NCBI RefSeq assembly: GCF_003458415.1
Contig: NZ_QRUF01000002.1
Location: 62,285-126,284, forward strand
Direction: 5' to 3'
Length of the DNA stretch: 64,000 nt
Source: Collinsella sp. AF25-2LB
Lineage (GTDB): Bacteria > Actinomycetota > Coriobacteriia > Coriobacteriales > Coriobacteriaceae
A program made the translations under genes and the position numbers. Positions 24,422 through 33,225 of this stretch are shown piece by piece. The stretch's first letter is position 1, and every line of letters begins with the position of its first letter. Below the pieces are notes generated by a model, which saw only the letters and a list, made by a program, of their open reading frames with translations, was not told the origin of the DNA and did not search any database.

Positions 24422-26425
24422 ATGGCTAAGTTTGACATCATCGCCGCCACCGGTTGCCCGACCGGCATTGCGCACACCTTCATGGCTAAGGAGGCGCTGG
24501 AGAAGGCAGCTGCCGAGCGCGGTCTGACCATTAAGGTTGAGACTCATGGCCAGGTCGGTGTCGAGAACGAGCTCACCAAGAGTGAGATCGCTGGTGCCAA
24601 GGCCGTCGTCGTCGCAGCCGACAAGGATGTCCAGGCTGAGCGTTTCGCCGGCAAGCCCATGGTTTCCGTTGGTGTTTCCAAGGCCCTGTCCGTTGAGGCC
24701 GCCGGTAAGCTGATTGACCGCGCGCTCGCCGCCAAGGGTGACGACACGGTTGCAGCTGCTGCCGACATCGAGGATGAGGTCGAGGAGAAGGAGTCCATCG
24801 GCCACGTCATCTATAAGCACCTCATGAACGGCGTCAGCCATATGCTGGTCTTCGTCGTTGCCGGTGGTGTTCTGACCGCCGTTTCGTTCCTGTGGGGCAT
24901 TACGTCCTTCGATTCGACGGCGTCTGACTACAACAGCTTTGCTGCGATGCTCAAGATCATCGGCGGCATCGCCATGAACCTTATGGTTCCGGTGCTTTCT
25001 GCCTACATCGCCGAATCCATCGGCAAGCGCCCGGCGCTCGTCCCCGGCTTTGTTGCCGGTATGATCGCCATCCAGGGCCTGCCTGTTAACGCCGAGACCG
25101 GTATGATCGACGCCGGTGGCGCCGGCGTGGGCTTTGGCTTCCTGGGCGGCATCGTCGGCGGCTTCCTCGCCGGCTATGTCATCCTGCTGCTCGAGAAGGT
25201 CTTTGCCGGTCTGCCCAAGAACCTGGACGGCCTCAAGGCCATCTTCCTGTACCCGCTGTTCTCGACGGCTATCGTCGGCCTGGTCATGCTCGGCATTTCC
25301 GGCCCCATGGCTGCCATCAACACCGCCATGATGGACTTCCTCAAGGGCCTGTCCGCCTCTGGCGCCGTTGTCCTGGGTCTTGCCATTGGTTGCATGTGCG
25401 CCTTTGACATGGGCGGCCCGGTCAACAAGGCTGCTTACGTCACCGGTACCGCTATGCTCACCGAGGCACTGGCTGCTGGTGTTGGCACCGATACCTACAA
25501 CTTCGGCACCAACTTCATGGCTGCCGTCTCCGCCGCCTGCATCGTTCCGCCGCTGATCACCACCTTTGCCGTCGTTGTCGGCAAGAAGTACTTCAGCCAG
25601 GAGGATCACGACGCCGGTGTCGTCAACCTCATCCTTGGTTGCACCCACATCACCGAGGGCGCCATTCCGTTCATGACCAAGAACATCTGGCCCGTTATGC
25701 CCATCATGATGCTCGGCTCCTCTATCGCTTCGATCCTGACTATTATGTTCAACGTTCACGATCCGGCGCCTCACGGTGGCTTCCTGGTCCTGCCCGTTGT
25801 CGAGAACGGTCCGCTTTGGGTCCTCGCGATCCTCATCGGCGCTGTGGTCGGTGGCATCCTGTTCGTGGCCTTCAAGAAGTACGACTTCGAGAAGAACCAG
25901 AAGGCCGCTCCTGCAGCCAAGCCGGTTGAGGCTCCCAAGGCCGCTGCCGTCGAGGCCCCCAAGGCCGAGGCTGCCGACTTCGTGAAGGTCGAGAATGTCT
26001 TTGTCGCCGAGGACTTCGCTTCTCGTGACGAGGCTCTGAGCTTCGTTTCCAACCAGGCCGTCAAGGCCGGTATCGCAAGCGACGCCGACGCCGTGATGAA
26101 CGCCTTCCTGGCCCGCGAGGCCGAGGGCACCACGGGCATGATGGAGGGCTTCGCCATCCCGCATGCCAAGTCCGACGCCATTACCGAGGCTGCCGTCATC
26201 GTCGTCAAGGACGAGTCCGGCGTGACCGGTTGGGACACCATGGACGGCGCTCCCGTCAACGTGGCTATCGCCCTGCTCATCCCCGGTGCCCAGGCCGGCA
26301 CTACGCACCTCAAGATCCTGTCCAAGGTCGCCGAGGCGCTCATGGACGAGGACTTCCGTGCCACCGTCAAGGGTTCCACCGACGCCGCCGAGATCGCCAA
26401 GACGATCAACGCCCGCCTGGTCTAA
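24422..26425 (+). CDS. fruA: PTS fructose transporter, EIIB-EIIC-EIIA fusion
   Basis: 667 residues, ATG 24422 behind AAGGAGGG. Domain order is EIIB (1-100; phospho-Cys12 in ATGCPTGIAHT), EIIC (about 130-500; many membrane segments, with CMCAFDMGGPVNKAAY), a Pro/Ala-rich linker, and C-terminal EIIA (about 530-667; phospho-His581 in GFAIPHAKSD). It imports fructose as fructose-1-phosphate. All three phosphorelay or transport domains are in one chain. The EIIA-last order differs from the EIIA-first FruA of Bacillus. ptsH, ptsI and two fruK genes follow. Confidence 0.95.
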   Translation: MAKFDIIAATGCPTGIAHTFMAKEALEKAAAERGLTIKVETHGQVGVENELTKSEIAGAKAVVVAADKDVQAERFAGKPMVSVGVSKALSVEAAGKLIDRALAAKGDDTVAAAADIEDEVEEKESIGHVIYKHLMNGVSHMLVFVVAGGVLTAVSFLWGITSFDSTASDYNSFAAMLKIIGGIAMNLMVPVLSAYIAESIGKRPALVPGFVAGMIAIQGLPVNAETGMIDAGGAGVGFGFLGGIVGGFLAGYVILLLEKVFAGLPKNLDGLKAIFLYPLFSTAIVGLVMLGISGPMAAINTAMMDFLKGLSASGAVVLGLAIGCMCAFDMGGPVNKAAYVTGTAMLTEALAAGVGTDTYNFGTNFMAAVSAACIVPPLITTFAVVVGKKYFSQEDHDAGVVNLILGCTHITEGAIPFMTKNIWPVMPIMMLGSSIASILTIMFNVHDPAPHGGFLVLPVVENGPLWVLAILIGAVVGGILFVAFKKYDFEKNQKAAPAAKPVEAPKAAAVEAPKAEAADFVKVENVFVAEDFASRDEALSFVSNQAVKAGIASDADAVMNAFLAREAEGTTGMMEGFAIPHAKSDAITEAAVIVVKDESGVTGWDTMDGAPVNVAIALLIPGAQAGTTHLKILSKVAEALMDEDFRATVKGSTDAAEIAKTINARLV

Positions 26426-26460
26426 TCCCGCAACACGCGAATACCATCGCCCCCTGTAAC

Positions 26461-26496
26461 AAAGGCGGAGTCCCTTTCCAGGGCCTCCGCCTTTTT
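26461..26496 (+). terminator. Intrinsic terminator after fruA
   Basis: AAAGGCGGAG (26461-26470) pairs with CTCCGCCTTT (26485-26494) and runs into T residues. fruA may therefore form its own transcript, with ptsH starting from a separate promoter. Confidence 0.85.
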
Positions 26497-26514
26497 CATG
26501 CCCCTTCTTCTAAC

Positions 26515-26577
26515 TTGCGGTAAAATAAGGACTGTTTAAACGTTTCAACCGCAAAATCAGTCCCTATTTCACCGCAA
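26515..26577. repeat. Dispersed palindromic element, copy 1
   Basis: Arms 26515-26534 and 26558-26577 pair at 18 of 20 positions. The right arm reads, on the minus strand, TTGCGGTGAAATAGGGACTG. A second element with the same arms and a different loop is at 57357-57421. There is no coding capacity, so it is MITE- or REP-like. Confidence 0.7.
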
Positions 26578-26685
26578 CCTATAAAAGGGTATAGAGGGGG
26601 CTACCTATCAAGTCTTTGTCGCGAACAGTTCATCAGCCAGAATTCCGTTCGCACGATATTACTTTGGATCGACCGAGTTTCCGCA

Positions 26686-26814
26686 GCTCGCCCGCCCGGC
26701 GGGGCGATTAAGTTTGTCGCGAGTTCCGCACGCAAAGGAAAGCACTTAATGTGCTTTCCGTCTTGCGCAGGACTGTAGAGCAGCAAACTTAATCGCCCCG
26801 CCGGGCGGGCGAGC
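26686..26814. repeat. Large nested inverted repeat upstream of ptsH
   Basis: Outer arms of 31 bp (26686-26716 and 26784-26814, starting GCTCGCCCGCCCGGCGG) are exact reverse complements. Inside, GGAAAGCAC and GTGCTTTCC form a second hairpin around TTAAT, further extended by GCG/CGC-type flanks. It could extrude as a cruciform or fold as RNA. There is no ORF. Region 26590-26685 shows nothing recognisable. A possible ptsH promoter (ATGAAA, 17 nt, TAATAT) lies at 26856-26884. Confidence 0.75.
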
Positions 26815-26951
26815 GCAGGGATACGACATCTGTCCAACAATTCGTGTGAAACACAATGAAAAACCGTTTGATGTGAGTTAATATAAACAACGTCGTGAAT
26901 CTGACTCCTGCCACATGCATGACAGGGGTTAAACACAAAAAGGAGTCAACT

Positions 26952-27215
26952 ATGGTTTCTGAGAAGGCTACCCTCGTTAATCCTCAGGGTCTGCACATGC
27001 GTCCGGCTGGTCTGTTCGCCTCCACCATGGGCAAGTACGCCTGTGACGTGACGGTCGTTACCCCCGAGAAGGAGGTCAACGGCAAGTCCCCGATGGCCCT
27101 CATGGCTGCTGGTATCCCCTGCGGCACTGAGGTCGAGGTCAAGTGCGACGGCGCTGACGAGGCCGAGGCTCTGGCTGCTGCCATCGAGCTCATCAAGAGC
27201 GGTCTTGGCGAGTAG
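26952..27215 (+). CDS. ptsH: PTS phosphocarrier protein HPr
   Basis: 87 residues, ATG 26952 behind AAGGAGTC. The phospho-His15 lies in NPQGLHMRPAG and Ser46 in GKSPMALMAAG, the site HPr kinase uses in Gram-positives. It shuttles phosphate from enzyme I to EIIA domains. Only 127 nt separate it from ptsI. No hprK gene is visible here. Confidence 0.96.
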   Translation: MVSEKATLVNPQGLHMRPAGLFASTMGKYACDVTVVTPEKEVNGKSPMALMAAGIPCGTEVEVKCDGADEAEALAAAIELIKSGLGE

Positions 27216-27342
27216 AACTCAAACGGGTCGCATGTTGAACAACTAAGTTCATATTTGGGGGCGCAGTGACCTGTTGTAAGGTAGCTGCGCTCTTTTGTCA
27301 TGGATATGGCAAAACGCTTTATCACATGACACGGAGAGAGGA

Positions 27343-29052
27343 ATGGGAATGTATCAGGGAGTCAACGCTTCCGAGGGCATCGGTATCGGCACCGTCATGG
27401 TCGCCGTCGATCCCGACTTGACGTTTGAGCCGCACGAGGTTGCTGATTCGGCAGCAGAGAAGGAGCGCTATCAGTCCGCTCTTTCGGTCTTCTGCGAGAA
27501 GACCCAGGCTCAGGCCGACCATATGAAGGAGACGGTGGGCGAGGCCGAGGCCGAGATCATGAGCGGACACATTGTCCTGGCTCAGGACCCGGGCATGACT
27601 GACGCCATCAACGCCGCCATTGACGGCGGTACCTGCGCCGAGCAGGCGCTCATGGACACCTCGACCATGTTCGAGAACATGTTCCTGTCCATGGACGACG
27701 AGATGTTCCGTCTGCGCGCGGCCGACATCGCCGACATCCGCACCGGTATTCTGGCCGAGCTGCTGGGCAAGGAGGTCGTCGACCTCTCCGTCCTGCCTGA
27801 GAACACCGTCGTTGTCGTGCACGACCTCACGCCGTCCATGACCGCCACGATCGATAAGGCCCACGTTGCCGGTATCGTCACCGAGACCGGTGGCCGCACG
27901 TCGCACTCCGCGATCATTGCGCGCGCCCTTGAGATCCCGGCTGTCCTTTCGGTTTCCAACAGCTGCACCGCGCTGCGCAACGGTATGACCGTTGTCGTCG
28001 ACGGCGGCAAGGGTATCGTTGAGGCCGATCCCGACGAGGAGACGCTCGCCGCCTACACCGCCAAGGCCGAGGCCTTCGCTGCCGAGAAGGCAGCCCTCGA
28101 GGCCTTCCGTGGCAAGCCGTCCGTGACTGCCGATGGCATCAAGAAGATCATCGCCTGCAACATCGGTAACCCCGATGACGTGCCCAACGCGCTCGATCAC
28201 GACGCCGAGGCCATCGGTCTGTTCCGCTCCGAGTTCCTGTTCATGGACTCTGCTGAGCTTCCTTCCGAGGAGGAGCAGTTCAACGCCTACCGTAAGGTCG
28301 CCAGCGCGCTCAAGGGTGCTCCGGTCATCATCCGCACACTCGATGTGGGTGGCGACAAGGAGATCCCGTATCTGCATATGGTCAAGGAAGACAACCCCTT
28401 CATGGGCTTCCGCGCCGTGCGTTACTGCCTGGCCAATCCCGACCAGTACAAGGTCCAGCTCCGCGCTCTGCTGCGCGCTAGCGCCTTCGGTGACGTCAAG
28501 ATCATGATCCCGCTCGTCACCTGCGTCGAGGAGGTCTTGGCTGTCAAGGAGCTCGTCGAGCAGTGTAAGGCCGAGCTGACCGAAGAGGGTCGCAAGTTCA
28601 ACGAGAACATCGAGGTCGGCATCATGGTCGAGACGCCCGCCGCTTCGTTGCTCGCAGACCGTCTGGCCGAGGTTGCCGACTTCTTCTCCATCGGCACCAA
28701 CGACCTGATCGGCTACACCATGTGCGCCGACCGTGGTAACGACACCATCTCCAACCTGTACCAGGTTTACTATCCCGCCGTGCTCCGCTCGCTCAAGAAC
28801 ATCATCGAGAGCGGCGTGAAGGCCGGCATCATGGTCGGTATGTGCGGCGAGGCCGCTGCCGATCCGCTGCTCGAGCCGCTGCTGATCAGCTGGGGCCTGG
28901 AGGAGTTCTCGATGAGCGCTCCGTCGATCCTGCGCGCCCGCAAGACCATCAGCCAGTGGACCAAGGCCGAGTGCGACGAGCTCGCCGAAAAGGCGCTCGC
29001 CTGCAACACTGCCGCCGAGGTCAAGGCACTGCTCGAGTCCGCAGCTCGTTAA
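27343..29052 (+). CDS. ptsI: PTS enzyme I (phosphoenolpyruvate-protein phosphotransferase)
   Basis: 569 residues, ATG 27343 behind GGAGAGAGG. The N-terminal HPr-binding and phosphohistidine domain carries GGRTSHSAIIARALEIPAV with His188 as active site. The C-terminal PEP-binding TIM barrel has IGLFRSEFLFMD, DVGGDKEIPY, FSIGTNDLIGY and the catalytic Cys in VGMCGEAA. It starts the phosphorelay for fruA. Confidence 0.96.
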   Translation: MGMYQGVNASEGIGIGTVMVAVDPDLTFEPHEVADSAAEKERYQSALSVFCEKTQAQADHMKETVGEAEAEIMSGHIVLAQDPGMTDAINAAIDGGTCAEQALMDTSTMFENMFLSMDDEMFRLRAADIADIRTGILAELLGKEVVDLSVLPENTVVVVHDLTPSMTATIDKAHVAGIVTETGGRTSHSAIIARALEIPAVLSVSNSCTALRNGMTVVVDGGKGIVEADPDEETLAAYTAKAEAFAAEKAALEAFRGKPSVTADGIKKIIACNIGNPDDVPNALDHDAEAIGLFRSEFLFMDSAELPSEEEQFNAYRKVASALKGAPVIIRTLDVGGDKEIPYLHMVKEDNPFMGFRAVRYCLANPDQYKVQLRALLRASAFGDVKIMIPLVTCVEEVLAVKELVEQCKAELTEEGRKFNENIEVGIMVETPAASLLADRLAEVADFFSIGTNDLIGYTMCADRGNDTISNLYQVYYPAVLRSLKNIIESGVKAGIMVGMCGEAAADPLLEPLLISWGLEEFSMSAPSILRARKTISQWTKAECDELAEKALACNTAAEVKALLESAAR

Positions 29053-29126
29053 TTTGGTATCAGAGGTAACCGCGTGGTTGGAATGGGCCGGCCACGCGGC
29101 CCTCACATATACAGGGGGTACTGTAA

Positions 29127-30059
29127 ATGTTCTACACGCTAACTGCTAACCCGGCTGTCGACATGACGGTTTCGAGTTCTCCGCTCGAGCCCGACGAGAA
29201 CGTCCGCACCGGCTCGGCCAGCTACACGGCTAACGGCAAGGGCCTCGACGTGTCCTTCGCCTTTAAGAAGATGGGCGTCGACACCGTCGCGCTCGGCTTC
29301 TTCGCTGGCTTCACGGGCAAGTTCATCGTCGAGGAGGTCATGAACCTGGGTTGCCTCTGCCGCCCGGTCTGGACCGACGGTATCACGCGCATTAACACCT
29401 ACGTCAACGATGGCCAGCACGAGTACGGCATCCTGAACCCGGGTGCTCCGATCACGCCGCAGCACCAGGAGGAGCTCTACAACATCCTGGACACCGCGGG
29501 CGATCTCGAGTGCCTGATCGTTTCCGGCTCCGTGCCTCCCAAAGCTACGCCTGACTTCCTGGCTCAGGTCATGGAGCACGCTCAGGCTCGTGGCGCCGAC
29601 GTCGTCCTGGACCTGTCCTCCGATAAGCTCAAGGAGCTCGCTCACAAGAAGCCGCTGCTCATCAAGCCGAACCATCACGAGATGAAGGCCATCTTCGGCG
29701 TGCCGGTCGACACCGACGACGAGGTTCGCGTTGCCATGAAGATGGCTCACGACGCTGGCGTTCAGAACGTGCTGCTCACCCGTGGTAGCCGCGGCGACGC
29801 TTACTTCTCCAACGGCGAGGACATCTGGTACGCCAAGCGTGAGTTCAACATCAAGCTGGTTTCTTCCGTCTGCGCCGGCGACTGCACCCTCGCTGCGTTC
29901 CTGCACAAGTGGTACAGGGATCGCGACAACGTCGAGGAGGCCATGAAGCTCGCTATGGCCACCGGCGCCAACGTTGCCGAGTCCGTCGGCATCGGCGACT
30001 TCGGTCACGTCGACGAGTACAGCAAGCGCGTTGCTGTCCGCAAGCTCGATCGTCAGTAA
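29127..30059 (+). CDS. fruK: 1-phosphofructokinase (PfkB family), first copy
   Basis: 310 residues, ATG 29127. PfkB/ribokinase fold: TANGKGLDVSFAFKKMG (the family usually has G-G-K-G-x-N), FFAGFTGKFI, and the C-terminal anion hole with catalytic Asp in SSVCAGDCTLAAFL (Cys replaces the usual first Gly of G-A-G-D). It should turn fructose-1-phosphate into the 1,6-bisphosphate. It follows ptsI by 74 nt and has a close paralogue downstream. Tagatose-6-phosphate kinase is the main alternative. Confidence 0.85.
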   Translation: MFYTLTANPAVDMTVSSSPLEPDENVRTGSASYTANGKGLDVSFAFKKMGVDTVALGFFAGFTGKFIVEEVMNLGCLCRPVWTDGITRINTYVNDGQHEYGILNPGAPITPQHQEELYNILDTAGDLECLIVSGSVPPKATPDFLAQVMEHAQARGADVVLDLSSDKLKELAHKKPLLIKPNHHEMKAIFGVPVDTDDEVRVAMKMAHDAGVQNVLLTRGSRGDAYFSNGEDIWYAKREFNIKLVSSVCAGDCTLAAFLHKWYRDRDNVEEAMKLAMATGANVAESVGIGDFGHVDEYSKRVAVRKLDRQ

Positions 30060-30087
30060 TCGAAACGCGACATATTCGTGCGCATGC

Positions 30088-30119
30088 GGCGCCCCGGTTT
30101 CGGCTGGGGCGCCTTTTTT
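30088..30119 (+). terminator. Intrinsic terminator after first fruK
   Basis: GGCGCCCC (30088-30095) pairs with GGGGCGCC (30106-30113), then TTTTTT. Confidence 0.88.
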
Positions 30120-30248
30120 GTTCCGTCATTGGAGAGAGATGTTCTGCCGTACTTCATCGCTTCCACACCGTTCACCGAGTTGTCCTAGCCTTTTACCGAT
30201 GGGTGGAATATACTTTCATCAACACGTTGCTTCGTGAAAGGAACATTC

Positions 30249-31181
30249 ATGATTTACACGCTCACTGCAAATCCCGCCATTGACTACAACATCGCCTGCG
30301 ACGGCCTTGCTGCCAACACCGTCACGCGTACCCGTAACGCCGTCTACACGCCCAACGGCAAGGGTCTCAACGTCTCGTTCACCCTCGATCACTACGGTGT
30401 CGACACCACGATTCTGGGCTTTTTCGCCGGTTTCTCGGGTGAGTTCATCGTCAAGGGCGCCGAGGCCCTGGGCGTGCCCGTCAAGCCCGTGTGGACCGAC
30501 GGCATCACGCGCGTCAACGTGTTCCTCAATGCCGGACCCGACACCGAGTACAACATGGTCAACGCCGGTGCCGCCATCAACGAGGCCAACGAGCAGGAGA
30601 TGTTTGAGCTCATCGATTCACTCGATGACATGACCTGCCTGGTCATCAGCGGCTCGCTGCCTCCCAACACTTCCGAGGGCTTCCTGGCCGAGGTCCTGCG
30701 CCGTGTCAAGGCCAAGGGGGCCGAGTTCGTCCTCGACATCTCGAGCCATCAGCTGGCAGACCTCATTGCCATGGAGCCGCTGCTGATCAAGCCCAATGAC
30801 GACGAGCTGCTCGACATCTTTGGCATTAAGGTGAGCGGTGGCGACGATGAGTCCGTCAAGGGCGCTATGGCCGAGCTGCACGCCAAGGGCGCCAAGAACG
30901 TGCTGCTGACCCTCGGTGGCGCCGGTGCGTACTTCTCCAACGGCGAGCACATCTGGTTTGCCAATCGCACCTTCGACGTCAAGCTGCTGTCGACGGTGTG
31001 CGCCGGCGATTCCTCGCTCGCTGCCTTCCTGTCCGTATGGCACGACGCTCCCGAGCGAGTCGAGGACGCCCTGCGCCTTTCGATGGCTACCGGCGCCAAT
31101 GTGGTCGAGTGCCCCGGTCTGGGCGATTTTGCCAAGGTGGACGAATATAAGAAGCACATCGAGGTTCGCCAGGTCTGCTAG
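30249..31181 (+). CDS. fruK: 1-phosphofructokinase (PfkB family), second copy
   Basis: 310 residues, ATG 30249 behind GAAAGGAA. It is collinear with the first fruK: TPNGKGLNVSFTLDHYG, FFAGFSGEFIV, TDGITRVNVF, and the same unusual CAGD motif (STVCAGDSSLAAFL). The pair evidently arose by tandem duplication and has since diverged. A terminator separates them, so they can be expressed independently. Substrate specificity of each copy cannot be assigned. Confidence 0.85.
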   Translation: MIYTLTANPAIDYNIACDGLAANTVTRTRNAVYTPNGKGLNVSFTLDHYGVDTTILGFFAGFSGEFIVKGAEALGVPVKPVWTDGITRVNVFLNAGPDTEYNMVNAGAAINEANEQEMFELIDSLDDMTCLVISGSLPPNTSEGFLAEVLRRVKAKGAEFVLDISSHQLADLIAMEPLLIKPNDDELLDIFGIKVSGGDDESVKGAMAELHAKGAKNVLLTLGGAGAYFSNGEHIWFANRTFDVKLLSTVCAGDSSLAAFLSVWHDAPERVEDALRLSMATGANVVECPGLGDFAKVDEYKKHIEVRQVC

Positions 31182-31205
31182 CAGCATCGATACGTCGTTG
31201 CCGAA

Positions 31206-31240
31206 CACCCGCTTTGGATTACCAAGGCGGGTGTTTTTTT
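31206..31240 (+). terminator. Intrinsic terminator after second fruK
   Basis: CACCCGCTTTGG (31206-31217) pairs with CCAAGGCGGGTG (31222-31233) around ATTA, then a T7 run. Confidence 0.88.
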
Positions 31241-31377
31241 GCGCGCTGAACGTATGTGGCGTCTGCTGTCACGTTTTATCTAATCGATGACGCGATTGCG
31301 TGTGCGCGCTTTCTCGTTTCTTGTTAGACTTCTTGAGAACCATCGATTAACGCTCACAAGTGCAGGAGGCCATAGGC

Positions 31378-32772
31378 ATGTGCAATGTTTCGCTCAACGG
31401 TACGCAACCGTCCGATGCGTCCCTGCGCGTCCTGCGCGCGCTTGAGGCGGCTGGTCTTGAGGCTTGGTACGTGGGCGGTTGGGTGCGCGACGCCCTGATG
31501 GGGTGCCCCAGCCACGATGTTGATATGTGCTGTAGCGGCCTGTGGCAGGAGTCCAAAGCGGCGCTCGAGGCCGCCGGCATCGCGGTTGTGGAGTCGGGCA
31601 TTAAATTTGGCGGAATCACGGCTATTTCCGATGGCGAGCGTATCGAGGTCACCACGTACCGTCTGGATGGTTTTTACACCGATGGTCGCCATCCTCAGAG
31701 TGTGGAGCGTGCCGCCTCGCTCGAGGACGATCTGGCGCGCCGCGACTTTACCGTCAATGCCATGGCCTGGCATCCCGAGTGCGGGCTTGTCGACCGCTAC
31801 GACGGCCAGGGTGACTTGGAGCGCAAGCTGATTCGCGCTGTCGGCGATCCCAAGCGTCGCTTTAACGAGGACGCCCTGCGCATGCTGCGTGCGGTGCGCT
31901 TTGCCTGCCGCCTGGACTTTATGATTGAGCCCGAGACCAAGCGTGCGCTTGCCGAGTGCGCGCCGCTGCTCGATGCCGTGGCGCGCGAGCGTGTGGGCAT
32001 TGAGCTTGAGGGCATCCTTTCGACCGGCCACGGGGGAGATGCCATGCTGCGCTACCCCGAGCTCATCTGCGCCGCCGTGCCCGAGTTGGCAGCGGGTCGC
32101 GGGTTTGATCAACGAAGTGTCTATCATGCGTTTAACGTCTACGAGCATATCGCTCGTGTTCTGACGGTGGCAGGGGAGCTGGCGCTGTGCGACGGCGTCG
32201 CGCCCTCGTCGAGTCTTATGTGGGCGGCGTTTTTGCACGATGTGTCCAAACCCGAGTGCTTCACGGTCGATCACGCCGGCAGCGGACACTTCTACGGTCA
32301 TCCCGAGCTCGGTGCCAAGAAGGCGCGCGTCATTATGGATCGCCTGGCGCTCTCGCACGACTTGGTGCGCGACGTGTGCCTGCTCATCAAATACCATGAC
32401 ATGCCGCTGCGCCCCGAGCGCTCCTGTCTGCTCAATATGATGCGCGCGCTTTCGGGTGAGGGCGTCGACACGGCCCGCCTGATTGACGAGCTCATGGACC
32501 TTAAGCGTGCCGACACACTTGGCAAGGCCCCGTCGTGCTTCTATTACGTTGAGACGATTGAGGAGATGCGCGCGATGGCGCACGAGCTGCTGAGGGCGGG
32601 GGAGCCCTATACGCTCAAGATGCTCGCCATCAACGGCGGCGACCTGATCCGTGCTGGAGTCAAGCCCGGGCCGGAACTGGGGCAGCTTCTCAACTCCGCC
32701 CTCGACGCCGTGATCGAAGACAACATTCCCAACGAGCGCGAAGCTCTTTTGGTCCATCTCAACTTGAATTAG
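31378..32772 (+). CDS. cca: CCA tRNA nucleotidyltransferase with HD domain
   Basis: 464 residues, ATG 31378 behind CAGGAGG. The class II nucleotidyltransferase head has WYVGGWVRDALMG and DVDMCC, then RRDFTVNAMAW and the template-binding R-x-x-F-NEDALRMLRAVRFAC. A C-terminal HD domain (LHDVSKPECF ... HFYGHPELGAKKA) is present, as in bacterial CCA-adding enzymes with phosphohydrolase activity. It completes tRNA 3' CCA ends. The two tRNA genes just downstream already encode CCA. Confidence 0.92.
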   Translation: MCNVSLNGTQPSDASLRVLRALEAAGLEAWYVGGWVRDALMGCPSHDVDMCCSGLWQESKAALEAAGIAVVESGIKFGGITAISDGERIEVTTYRLDGFYTDGRHPQSVERAASLEDDLARRDFTVNAMAWHPECGLVDRYDGQGDLERKLIRAVGDPKRRFNEDALRMLRAVRFACRLDFMIEPETKRALAECAPLLDAVARERVGIELEGILSTGHGGDAMLRYPELICAAVPELAAGRGFDQRSVYHAFNVYEHIARVLTVAGELALCDGVAPSSSLMWAAFLHDVSKPECFTVDHAGSGHFYGHPELGAKKARVIMDRLALSHDLVRDVCLLIKYHDMPLRPERSCLLNMMRALSGEGVDTARLIDELMDLKRADTLGKAPSCFYYVETIEEMRAMAHELLRAGEPYTLKMLAINGGDLIRAGVKPGPELGQLLNSALDAVIEDNIPNEREALLVHLNLN

Positions 32773-32899
32773 CTACCTAGTTTACCTGCGTGTTCCATAA
32801 CCTGCCGACAATTTTTCGGCAATTTGGAATTTCTTCTTGCGCTGACGTTTTTTGTCCCGTAATATATCTCCTCGCAGCACGGCAGTGCAGATGTCATGT

Positions 32900-32976
32900 G
32901 GCCCGTTCGTCTAGCGGTTTAGGACGCCGCCCTCTCAAGGCGGAGATCACCAGTTCGAATCTGGTACGGGCTACCA
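32900..32976 (+). tRNA. tRNA-Glu (anticodon CTC), copy 1
   Basis: Cloverleaf: acceptor GGCCCGT with ACGGGCT (G1-U72 wobble), anticodon stem CCGCC/GGCGG with loop CTCTCAA (anticodon CTC), T-arm ACCAG TTCGAAT CTGGT, discriminator A and encoded CCA. It reads GAG codons, which are very frequent in this window. Confidence 0.95.
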
Positions 32977-32998
32977 CTTCTTTTCTGCTGAGGCTTAT

Positions 32999-33075
32999 GG
33001 CCCGTTCGTCTAGCGGTTTAGGACGCCGCCCTCTCAAGGCGGAGATCACCAGTTCGAATCTGGTACGGGCTACCA
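32999..33075 (+). tRNA. tRNA-Glu (anticodon CTC), copy 2
   Basis: Identical to the copy 22 nt upstream across all 77 nt, including the encoded CCA. A tandem duplication, presumably co-transcribed, ending at the terminator at 33086. Confidence 0.95.
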
Positions 33076-33085
33076 CGCATCTGAT

Positions 33086-33117
33086 ACCCGGACTTCCTAT
33101 GGAAGGCCGGGTTTTTT
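33086..33117 (+). terminator. Intrinsic terminator after tRNA-Glu pair
   Basis: ACCCGG-A-CTTCC pairs with GGAAG-G-CCGGGT (33086-33097 and 33101-33112), followed by T residues. Confidence 0.85.
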
Positions 33118-33225
33118 ATTTTCAAACAACCGTCTGCAATTCCCGTTTGAACCAGAGCTTTGCGTTCTGTCTATGGTCCTTGCGGGTACAATATCCAAGA
33201 TATTTTGACTGTTAGAAGGAGTCTC

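Noticed and set aside
24320..26308. Open 662-codon frame antisense to fruA
   Set aside because: Composition (Asp/Gly/His-rich) and exact opposition to fruA identify a shadow frame.
27322..29106. Open 594-codon frame antisense to ptsI
   Set aside because: Shadow of ptsI; no recognisable motif or start signal.
32900..33075. Direct repeat suggesting a CRISPR or satellite
   Set aside because: Both units fold as complete tRNA-Glu(CTC) with CCA; it is a tandem tRNA duplication. No CRISPR array was seen anywhere in the window.
32790..33215. Short ORFs covering the tRNA-Glu pair, with a repeated peptide
   Set aside because: The repeat is simply the translation of the two identical tRNA genes on either strand.
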